NCBI RefSeq assembly: GCF_022376445.1
Contig: NW_025954996.1
Location: 124,001-188,000, forward strand
Length of the DNA stretch: 64,000 bases
Direction: 5' to 3'
From: Fomitopsis serialis
Taxonomy: Eukaryota; Basidiomycota; Agaricomycetes; Polyporales; Fomitopsidaceae
Shown here: piece after piece, positions 55,567 to 64,000 of the stretch
Numbering within the stretch: the first letter of the stretch is position 1
Layout of the letters: every line of letters starts with the position of its first letter
Made by a program: the position numbers and the translations under genes
Notes under the pieces: generated by a model
Seen by the model: the letters and a program-made list of their open reading frames with translations, nothing else
Told to the model about the DNA's origin: nothing
The model's database searches: none

Positions 55567-57608
55567 ATGGTGACCACTTGGAAGGACGAAGAAGTATACA
55601 TGCACAGTAAGTCGCGGGCTTGGCTGACTGGTGGGTGGAGAACATCAATCCCTCACCGTCCTGTCTGACTCGTCAACAGTGCTAGGCGCATGCTGTATGC
55701 AGTTCGCGACTGTGGGCTTCGTAAGCGTCGTTCCCTCCCGATTGGACACTTTCTCATGTTGTCTCCCAATCTCAGATGAACTCTTTCGGCGTAATGGAGG
55801 CTTTCTATATCCAGGAGTTCTTACCATTGTCCTCCGCTTCTGCGATCAGTTGGATTGGGAGTATTCAGTTGCTGCTCGACCTCACTTTGGGCGCTGCCTT
55901 AGGCCCTCTGTACGTCAGTTCGCATTGTTATTATCATGACATACGATTTTCACCCCCCTCCCCCACACACACTAAAGGCTTGATCGAGGGTTCCATCGGG
56001 AGGTCCTGGTTGCTGGGTCTGTCCTCTTCCTGTTTAGGTCTGTCGCCCATCAGTGTTGTCGCTCCGTGCTGAATCGCTTTGCTGAATGGGTGTATAAACA
56101 CTGACCATCGCGACTTGTTACTTCCGGTACAGCCAATTCATGCTCTCGTTGGCGCAGCCTGGCCACTACTATCAAGTATTCCTATCGCAAGGGCTTGGTA
56201 TGGGTCTCGGCATCGGATCCATCTACATACCAAGTTTCGTTGCCGTCTCTCGTCATTTCAGACAGAGACGCGCCCTGGCTATGGGATGTCAATGAGGCTA
56301 CTGCCTGAGTCATCGGATAATATCTCATTGTCATGATATCAGGGCATCGTACCGTCCGCAGGTTCTTTTGGCACAGTTGTGTTTTCCAGTAGGTCTACTC
56401 TCCCCGGCACAACTCTTGACCCCATCACATTGATTCTGGGCATAGTCGTTCTGAACTACTTGCTGCACTCCCATTCATTAAACTTCGGTGCATCCATTCG
56501 CATCGTAGCATTGTCGTGTTCCGGCTTGCTGCTGATCGGCAACGGTTTATTGCTCTGGAGTTATCCTTCTGTGCTAGAGCCGAGCACAAAGAACGGCCCG
56601 CATAGGTCGACCCCTCTCCAGGAAAGCGACAAAGCTACCACAGATACGACCCACAATCATTCGACGGAGTTTGAAGCTCCTCCGGCATCGAGGTCTGAGC
56701 CGAGAAGTCCATGGGTTTTCGACACTCATTTCACGCTCCTCCTTCTTGCCGGATCGCTCAATGCTCTAGGGCTGTGGTTTCCTTCCTACTATGTGCAAAT
56801 CTTCGCACAGACACATGGTATCTCCGAACACCTCAGCTTTTACAGTCTCGCGGTCATGACATTGCGAACGCAGTGGGCCGTATATTCCCGAATTGGCTCG
56901 GCGACCGTTGGGGGACTCTGGAGGTGTACACGCCAGCGCTGCTGTTTACAGGTGAGCGATCGTATGCTCAGTCCATACGACTCGTGAAGGCCGACGTCCT
57001 AGATAGCCGCTTTGCAGTTTGCTCTCCTGGGATGTTCCACTCCGCATGGGCTAGTGCTCTTCACTATATTGTGAGCAAGCGTGAGCCTGCTCTTCCGCAC
57101 ATTCCTCAGGCTAACGTTCTGACTGACACAGCTACGGTTTCTTCTCTGGGGCAGGTAAGCCATATGGTCATGTTTCGCGCACAGAGTACCAAAATTCGAC
57201 CTGCACAATGATGTTTCATAGCTGTCTCACTTTATCTCCCGGCTGTCACAGCTTTCTGTCCCAAGGACACTCAGCTAGGGTGCGTCGGCGGTCCTTCCTT
57301 CCTCAACCCGTTGAAATTCAGACGTCTCGACTCTGATGAGAGCTGAATCACGGACAGGAGATATCTCGGCATATCGCTGCTACCTGTTGGCATCACGACT
57401 CTGGTTGGTACGCCCATCGCGAGTGCTCTGATGGGAGACAATCGCATCTGGTGGAAAGGCATTCTGTTCTCCACGGTAACACAACTCGTGTAGACATTAG
57501 TAGCTTCGCTCACCCTTGCATCTTCCATCACAGGCTACGGTTCTTGGAGCGACTGTGGCAGCGGGGTGTACGCTTGTGATACAAGGGCGTAGAAAGCCCT
57601 TGACTTGA
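55567..57608 (+). CDS. MFS monocarboxylate-transporter-like protein (MCT family)
   Basis: Fungal MCT-type permease. Blocks seen: MQFATVGF|MNSFGVMEAFYIQEFL, SASAISWIGSIQLLLDLTLGAALGPLLDRG, FMLSLAQPGHYYQVFLSQGLGMGLGIGSIYIPSFVAVSRHF RQRRALAMG, IVPSAGSFGTVVF, HFTLLLLAGSLNALGLWFPSYYVQIFAQ, NAVGRIFPNWLGDRWGTLEVYTP, FCPKDTQLG, ISLLPVGITTLVGTPIASALMGD and TVLGATVAAGCTLVIQGRRKPLT-stop at 57608. The start at 55567 is chosen because intron phase (donor gtaagt) then fits, but the usual PDGGWR motif is not in frame. The junction after ALAMG (56284) lacks a GT donor. These irregularities suggest decay or sequence error; substrate unknown. Confidence 0.7.
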
Positions 57609-57695
57609 CAAGGCTGACGTGGTCAGAACGAACAAAGTACGAGCTACATACCAACCTACAAGTTCGTATTTCAGCAAGTCGGTTGCTTTGTGAAA

Positions 57696-57767
57696 TCACA
57701 TGATGCTCCGCGGGCTGCATGCAAGGCAAGGATCGTTGCATGTCATTCGGGGCGAACTACTAAAGAT
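57696..57767 (+). promoter_or_regulatory. conserved upstream element of U6 copy 2
   Basis: Matches the sequence before U6 copy 1 with a few substitutions and small indels. The strongest blocks are CATGATGCTCCGCGGGCTGCA and GTTGCATGTCATTC. Flanking sequence beyond it is not similar. Confidence 0.6.
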
Positions 57768-57791
57768 GTCCCCTTCGGGGTGACATACGAA

Positions 57792-57822
<31 letters not shown>

Positions 57823-57887
57823 GGCCCCTGCACAAGGATGACACGCTTTCCCGGAGTGGTAGACCTACGGGTCTCAATATTTATTTT
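57768..57887 (+). ncRNA. U6 spliceosomal snRNA, copy 2
   Basis: Identical to copy 1 over the 120 bases as I read them, including the TTCG 5' hairpin, ACAGAGA box, AGC triad, TACG 3' hairpin (57861-57874) and T-rich terminator. Same strand, about 7 kb downstream of copy 1. Confidence 0.95.
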
Positions 57888-58751
57888 ACCTAGTGTATGA
57901 ACGAGTTCCCTGTCCCAATTAGCCGTCCGCAGGTGAGCCCAACCCTATTTATGCTGTTGTTTACATGGACTCACCGAGAGCACGGTGGTCGTAGCCGCGG
58001 CGGTGAGTCGCTGACGATCTAGTACATAGACCTGCCTAAATGAACGCATTTCGGCATTGGTGAAGACGGTGGCGCCCTGGGCTGGACAGTAGGCTAGTAC
58101 TGGGCAGTCCACTTGTGTCGTCTCATCTATCAACCGGTAAGGTGCGCGGGCGGGGGCGGCATCTAATATGTGATTAGGTGTCTCAGAGACGGATCATAGC
58201 GCAGCCATTCGTCGGGCCCCGGCATGCACAAAGAGCTGGTATGCATGGTGGCCGGTAAACTGGGTATGCTCGGCAAGCTCGGTACTGGATGCCTTCGTGA
58301 GTATGTGCCCACTGGGTACGGATCATGCCTTCCGAACTGTACCCATGTTTCGGGCCTGTTCCATAACAAACGAGGTTTTGTCCCGATAAAACCAGGCATA
58401 CCACCCCTCCAGAAAGCCCAAACCCGTCCGAATGAGGACAAGGCATTCCCATCGATAACCGGGGATCCTCGCAGGGCTAGTTATCGAGTGGACTTACAAA
58501 GGTGAGTAAGATATGCAATGAGGAGTGAGAAACCGGCCATGCGTCGTATGAAACTAACGGTCAGACATCATGATGTGCGGGATGTTATGTCTTAGCTGGC
58601 CCGCATCACTGAGCGAGCGGGACCTAAGCCGAACTTGAACATGCGAGCAGACCCGCACCGCAACAAGGGTATATATATGGCTCAAAGACACGCTCAACGA
58701 CAGTCCCCAGTGTACCTCGTTCTCACCGCCAATATCAAATCCCCAGCAGAC
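57888..58751. other. intergenic region U6 copy 2 / small secreted protein
   Basis: About 860 bases with no recognised gene. Short frames on both strands around 58.16-58.5 kb lack features. The right end holds a TATA box for the next gene. Confidence 0.45.
58670..58678 (+). promoter_or_regulatory. TATA box of the small secreted-protein gene
   Basis: TATATATAT lies 74-82 bp upstream of the ATG at 58752, a normal distance for a fungal TATA promoter and support for the small gene being real. Confidence 0.55.
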
Positions 58752-59105
58752 ATGCAGCTCAAGCAGATCATCATCATCATGACCGCCGCCTTGCTTCCCT
58801 TTGCTAGTTGCGCCGTAATCGTTGATAGCGCTCCCATTGGTGAGTAGTATATGACCTCGCCGATACCCAACGCCGTGCCTTGCACTTGTTCGCATTGAAG
58901 CTCACGATATGTGAGCAGACGGCCTCATTGAGGAACGAATTTGCAAGTACGACTGTAAACGGGAGAACGGTGAGTGTATACGTAGTCGACCATGAAGCGC
59001 ACTCTGATCGTACTGATACATTCCCCTGTCGTGAACTACCCAGTCGAGGTAGATACCAGCGACAAACACCAACGCGGTTGGATTGACCCGGGAAAGAGTG
59101 ACTGA
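58752..59105 (+). CDS. predicted small secreted protein, 66 residues
   Basis: Three exons with consensus splice sites: 58752-58839, 58919-58969 and 59044-59105 (donors gtgagt, acceptors gtgagcag and ctacccag). Total 201 nt including the stop. The first exon gives MQLKQIIIIMTAALL plus PFASCAV, a classic cleavable signal peptide. The mature part is about 45 residues, charged, with a C-x3-C pair (ICKYDCKRE) and many Asp/Glu/Lys. A TATA box lies at a suitable distance. I do not recognise the family; it could be an effector-like or signalling peptide. Support is from gene structure only. Confidence 0.5.
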
Positions 59106-59515
59106 CGCGTTCTGACTCTGGGCTCAGCGACGGATGTGAGTGGTATAGGCTTTTCTACCTCGCAAGTCCTACTAAAGCATCGCACAGCCAGACTTCTCGG
59201 GACTCATATGAATACCGCTGTGACTGCGAGTGCCGCTGAGCGCTGAAGTGTTGAGATCTGAGACCTGACCTTAGTCGTGTCATTACATACTATGTTAGCA
59301 GACTGCAGACTGTCCAATGCCAATTCCGGATGCTCTGGTCTTGCCATTTGCACTGATATCTTGCGGTGCCAATTTCTCAGTGCCTCATGCTCAGAACGCT
59401 TACTCTGGTTCGGTGAGTGAACGCAGCCCATAGGTGCACGTACCAAATGACATAGGGGGACCAAATGAGTACGCCCATGGAGATACTTGTGCGCACGAAT
59501 TCCCGATTGCTCAGT
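59106..59515. other. convergent spacer, small secreted protein / NOP9
   Basis: 410 bases between converging 3' ends. If the NOP9 frame is not corrected, its reading continues into this region to 59377, but that extension looks non-native. Confidence 0.5.
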
Positions 59516-62500
59516 CTATCTGCCTTTTCTCTTCCCCTTCTTCCCCTTCTCGCCGGCATCCTTTGGCGCGGACATGATCGCCCCAGTACGTCCCTTAGAT
59601 CCTTATCTTCCTTCGCCTCCCCTTTACCCTTCTTCGCCTTTCTCTCAGCCTGCATCCTCGTCTCTACCTTCCCGTTGTTAGTTTGCTCATCCTTCTCGTC
59701 GGCATCACCCCTCTCGACAGGCTTCAGTTCACCTTTCTTGACCCTTTTCCCCAGCTTCGCCTCAAACAAAGCATCGATTTCGTTCTCCGGCTGCGCCTTC
59801 CGTTTCCGCTTCTTCGACACCCCATCTGTGCCAATTGTTTCCGCTTCAGGCTGCTCCTTCCGCGATGATTCCGTTTGAGCTAGGGTTTGGACCGGTGCGT
59901 GCTTCTGGCGCTGAGAGGCTGTAGGTGCAGACGTAGAGGTGCTCGCGCCCGATTGATGGTGATGCCACCGGTCCGGATCTCGCTTCAGCAGTTGCAGGCT
60001 GAGCGCCCGCGCAAAGTACTTCCCATACATGGAGCCCGTGAGGAAATGCTCGTGGGGCATCACCGAGCGAGCGATCTTCTCCTGCGTACGTACCGTGTCA
60101 GTGTACCATACTCTCATCCTACAGGAACGACAAACGCACCTTCATGTAGCCGTCCGCGACGGCCCAGCACCGCTCGCCTACGCGGCTCCCGATCCGGTCG
60201 TCCACAAGCTCGTGGAAGCGGCCCATGAAGCCGAGGATGAACTTGCGCTTGAGCTTCATGGGTACGGTGGGTGAGGACAGCAGGACGTCCAGAACGCGCG
60301 AGGACATGGGGTGGTGCGCCAGTACGATCAGTTCATCGATGGTCAGCGACTGCAGGCTGCGGCGAACATAGTCAGTCAAATGTGGGTGCGTGAGTGAAAG
60401 CAGAGCTATACCTGTTCAGAACGAGCTCGTTGTGAGGGGAGGAGAGGCGGAGAAGCGATTGTAGCAGGAGCGCCCCTTGGACTTTGGGCTCCACGATGCC
60501 CGGTTCTTTCTCCATTTCCTGGCGCACCAGATTTACAGCAAGCTCGCCATACTTTTCTTTGTACCTCGTTTCCTTCTCTGCGCGCGCTAAGAGAGCAGCT
60601 TTGTAATCCTGCGCTGGTGGTCAGTGAGAGAACACAACGAGAGAGGGTATAATGCACCTCAACATTGATGGCACGGAGGATACAAGGCACAACTAGAGAG
60701 GACTCATCTGCATCTTGTAGGACAAATGCCGTGCGAACCACCTGTGACGCGTCGCAACTAATGAGTGCCTGCCAAACTCACGCATTCTAGATCAAAAGAA
60801 GCATACCTGCACAACATCCTCTTCGTGCGCACGAAGCTCAGCTGCCCTATCCACAAGCGCCTGCAAGACCTCCACTCTTCCAGTTTTGACGATCTTCCCC
60901 GCGACCTCCCCGTTCAACTCCGCACACGCCTGCCCGAGCGAATTCGTAGCCACCCGCACTAACGCCTTCTGGAGGACGAAGTTCGCGATTGGGTGCACCG
61001 CAAGGCGCGCGAGCTTATCGGCGAAGTACGTTGCCCAGAGGTCGGTGAAGACACGCGCGGGCGCGCGCTTTACAAGCGTCTCAAGCAGGTGCGACGCAGT
61101 CGGGTCACGGAGGAGAGTGTTGAGATAGTCGGAGGGTTCGTGTTCTGTGTTGGGGTTTTGTTCTTATGACGGAGCGGTAAGTGCTGCCCGAAAGCACAAT
61201 GTATGGCGGAGACCAGAGGCGCGACGTACCCATAGAAGAGATCATGCCGACGAGAGCTCGATCCATGAGCGAGCTTGCTTCCTCAGCCATGCCGTACTCA
61301 GCTTCAATCTCCAGGAGCATCTTCACACAGCACTCCATATTGAGAACACTTCAAACCGAAGCCTATGTTGAACGCACCTGCAAGACCGGACTAGCGACCT
61401 TGTCCGCTGCCAATGCACGCACCTCGTTCTCGCCGAGCTGCTCCCTCAGCGCCCTCACAAATTGTTCTGCTACCTTCCTACACTCCCCCGGTACCCTGCT
61501 CTTCCCCTTCAGGTCCGCACCTACACCCTCCTTTTTCTCCTTGAACACTGACTTCATCGAGCCCTGCCTGGCTTTCCACGCCGTGCTCTTCTTCGAGCGC
61601 ACCGCGTGCTCGCGCGTCTCGAGCGGGAAGCAGTCGGGGGCCAGCAGCAGCAGCAGGGCGCTGATGACGTGCGAGGCAAAGGGGTCGAGGACGAGGGAGG
61701 AAAGCCGGGGGAGGAGTTCGTCGCAGGCGTCGAGGACGAGCTGTGTGAGGGAACGGAGCTCGCCCCGTTCGGTAGCATCTTCTGGTCGGGTAGGGAGGAT
61801 GCCTCGAGTCTGCAAACAACGTAAAGGGGTGTTTGGACATAATATAAAAAGCATACCTCTCTGGATATTGTGTCCGCTGCCACTGTAAACATTGTTTGGC
61901 ATACATGGGATGCGAACCGGTGCGTTACGAGCTGCTCGAATCTACCTTCGCGTGTCAGTCAGCTACGCGCACGGTCCGTGCTCGCGTATCGGCAAAGCAT
62001 TGCTTATGACATGGACACTCACGATCCGTCCAGCCTATCCATGTACACCCTACGCACGAAGTCGTCCATCGAGTGAATCATCCTCTCCAGGATGATCGAG
62101 CAGTCCTTGTCTGTCGCAAGCTGCTTCTCCTTGCCCTCCATTTCCGTCAAGGCGGCCACGAAGAACAACCGCCTATCTGTTCGCATTTTTGATATGTTAA
62201 TTTGAGCACTGCATATAGACTGCAAAACGCACCCTCATTCGGATCGGTGTCCTCGTCTCCGCCCACGTCGGGGCGGCCTTGCTCCTGCCATTCGCGGATC
62301 TGCAGGTCCACTGTTCGGAAGTATGCCTTCACCTCCGCGTCGACATATCCAAATGGTGCCTCTTTGTCTGACTCCTCCGCCTGCCTGTGCACAATCCACG
62401 ACGGGCCCGCCTGCTGTTCCTCTGGGTCGACCTCCGCCTTAGACTCCTGACGCTCGTGCCGGACGTGGTAGTCGTCTTCCTTCGGCTTTCTATGCTTTTT

Positions 62501-62527
62501 CCCCCGTTTGCGATTCTCACGAGGCAT
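59516..62527 (-). CDS. NOP9: nucleolar pumilio-like protein NOP9
   Basis: RNA-binding PUF-type factor needed for 18S rRNA maturation in the small-subunit processome. Start [20 protein letters not shown], a basic nucleolar-signal-like N-terminus. Then [67 protein letters not shown] and repeated PUF helices ([97 protein letters not shown]). A Lys-rich tail with KKRKRKAQ and KLGKRVKKG follows. At the end, LRDVLG changes frame within a G run (59581-59584). One extra G gives [25 protein letters not shown] at 59516, which fits the basic tail better than the uncorrected 59377 stop. Confidence 0.9.
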
Positions 62528-63194
62528 GATGAAGAGGAATAAGTGCCAGGTCGCAGCTGGTCGCAGCGGCGAAAAGGCGACAAGGCTTGAATGAATTGAG
62601 CGCTTGTACGGGAAGCAAAGTGATCGGCGGGAGTTACCTATTCGGGAACGGTGCAGCGCACCGGCTCCGGCCGCGCTTGGCCCACCGAGTCTGAGGAGGA
62701 GGAGGAGGAGGGTGGGTCCATTTAGTCATCGGCCGGGAGCGCGGTAGCGCCCAGCAGCATCTTGACGATGACAGCGCTCACTAAGTTACAACACCACTAC
62801 CTATAGGACTACTGACTAGACTACGATCTCCAATGTTATGACCCCCCTGTACCCCCGTCCCTGCTTCCATGACCCTCTCGGAGGTCGCCATCTTTCAGCC
62901 CTGGCCCTCTAGCTGTACAGCTGGGCGGGTTACTCGGTTAAAACCTGGCAGGAAAATCTGGCAAAACCTCCAGGAGTCAGCTGCGGTCCCCCGACAGTCT
63001 GACATAACTCACCGAGCACCGGGCAAATTCCAGGTGAGCCTCCGCTGTCCACGGTCACCGTTCAAAAGAAGCAGGGGCCGGGGCACAGTCGTTGGATCCG
63101 CCCATTGATTCGACTGAAGTCGTCGTTGCCAGTGTTGTCCCATAAGCAGTAGCGATGATGTAGTCGCACGCGGGGATCACTTGACCAGCTCGCT
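62528..63194. other. intergenic region, NOP9 promoter and LINE 3' flank
   Basis: Contains the NOP9 promoter (read leftwards), a (GAG)n microsatellite at 62693-62712, and presumably the 3' UTR of the retrotransposon fragment. No clear poly(A) tail or target-site duplication could be fixed. Confidence 0.45.
62693..62712 (+). repeat. (GAG)n microsatellite
   Basis: About six consecutive GAG/GGA units between NOP9 and the retroelement fragment. Confidence 0.8.
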
Positions 63195-64000
63195 CTATGG
63201 TGGTAGGAGAACAAGCTCCTCCTCGGAGACGACCATCACCGGGACAGACTCGCACCGCTGAAAGACTGAATGTACGTATTCTCCGAACAGAGCCACTGCA
63301 TCTCCGTCTGTCACCAACTCCATTAGGAAGTGTCCTGGTCGGCCCAGAGCCCACTTGACCCGTAGACTCGTACGCGCTCTGAACACCCTTATGAGGAAGG
63401 CGCCCCGTAGGTCTGCTAGCGTGTCATCCGCGCAGGTGAGCAAGACATGTGCTTCGTCCTCCACTGCATTCTTGCGCTTACAGAATCGGCAAATTCTGCG
63501 TTCACGCGGCACTGGTGGGACACGTCGGCGCAGTTGCTCCACCGCAAAAGGATGGTCGGAGGCAACCAGGCGGCATAGGGCGAGACGATGGGTGCGAGTT
63601 GGTACAGAGAGATACGGGCGGCGCTCCATCACCGGCGATCTTGCGGGACGCATCTGCAACACAGCGAGCCGATGGGAGGACCGTATTTCCTCCCGTAGGT
63701 ACGTGTGCATTGCGTCACGCAGTTCCCCAGTGCATTCGGTGACATACTCAATCGTCAGCGGCATCCGTAGGTCGAGCTCGACAGGTACGGGTAGCAGCGC
63801 GAGAGCATGACGGAGGTCCCCGAGCCACGAAGCTGTCCCCTCATGAGCCATAGAGCGAGCTTCAGCCAAGGCTGCAAGAGGTATTGGTGGACGTTGGGAA
63901 AGTAGATATAGAAGGTATCGCAAGGCCAACGACAAGCGGCGATACCGGATTGGCCACAAGCCCGTCTCTGTGTAGAGTACAGCGGAGATGGCCCGTGGGT
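63195..64000 (-). mobile_element. 3' end of a non-LTR retrotransposon (LINE) ORF, truncated by the window edge
   Basis: The minus-strand frame is open from the right edge to a stop at 63195. It reads ...AISAVLYTETGLWPIRYRRLSLALRYLLYLL, the typical post-RT segment of fungal LINE polyproteins. Later it has a C-terminal zinc finger CRFCKRKNAVEDEAHVLLTC (C-x2-C-x10-H-x4-C), which many LINEs carry after the reverse transcriptase. About 265 codons are visible with no internal stop, so the element may be fairly young. RT and endonuclease parts would lie to the right. Confidence 0.75.

Noticed and set aside
59377..59580. Longer NOP9 C-terminus ending at 59377
   Set aside because: The extra residues lose the Lys-rich tail character and enter intergenic sequence; a one-base correction gives a better end at 59516.
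1..64000. tRNA genes, CRISPR arrays, bacterial-type operons, biosynthetic gene cluster
   Set aside because: No convincing cloverleaf or B-box context, no repeat-spacer arrays, and neighbouring genes belong to unrelated eukaryotic pathways.

Overview
This window is nuclear DNA of a filamentous basidiomycete, most likely a wood- or litter-inhabiting agaricomycete. The evidence is GC-rich coding sequence cut by many introns of about 50-60 nt, basidiomycete-type FunK1 kinases and an HNH_2-family gene, and a mushroom-type gene repertoire. I cannot fix the genus from sequence alone. No bacterial operons, CRISPR arrays or convincing tRNAs were seen.

Layout, left to right. 0-11.2 kb is rich in endocytosis genes: the 3' half of an Ede1/Eps15-type protein ending in a UBA domain (+), a class II cAMP phosphodiesterase (+), a striatin WD40 scaffold (-), and a locus (-) carrying three tandem GAT domains followed directly by three EH domains, which I read as one fused gene. 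11.7-12.8 kb is a truncated FunK1 kinase relic. 14-16 kb is a Pin4/Cip-like RRM-R3H RNA-binding protein. 17.3-19.6 kb is a GPI-anchored GH13 protein of the alpha-glucanotransferase (AgtA) type, with a 7-nt micro-exon beside the catalytic Asp. 21.5-29.4 kb holds TMA7, an HNH_2-family gene, an aldo-keto reductase, V-ATPase subunit H and mitochondrial ribosomal protein mL46, the last two head to head. 29.9-33.5 kb is a secreted alpha/beta-hydrolase. 34.6-37.5 kb is a second, near full-length FunK1 kinase. 38.2-39.6 kb is the mitochondrial nuclease NUC1/EndoG. 40.5-47.4 kb is NOT1, scaffold of CCR4-NOT. 48.4-50.5 kb is a sugar-type MFS transporter. Two U6 snRNA genes (50.8 and 57.8 kb, same strand) flank COG4 and a monocarboxylate-type MFS transporter. 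58.8-59.1 kb is a tiny secreted-protein gene, 59.5-62.5 kb is NOP9, and the right edge is the 3' end of a non-LTR retrotransposon.

Most genes are unrelated housekeeping genes; there is no obvious biosynthetic cluster. Themes are membrane traffic (Ede1-like, GAT/EH adaptor, COG4, V-ATPase), RNA metabolism (NOT1, U6, NOP9, Pin4-like) and the cell surface or secretome (GH13-GPI, hydrolase, small secreted protein). The most novel object is the 3xGAT-3xEH architecture, in which each GAT repeat keeps an intron at the same place.

A caution for gene models: several conserved genes (TMA7, NOP9, the secreted hydrolase, FunK1 at 36-37 kb) show single-base losses at homopolymers or doublets. These look like assembly errors at least as much as pseudogenization.
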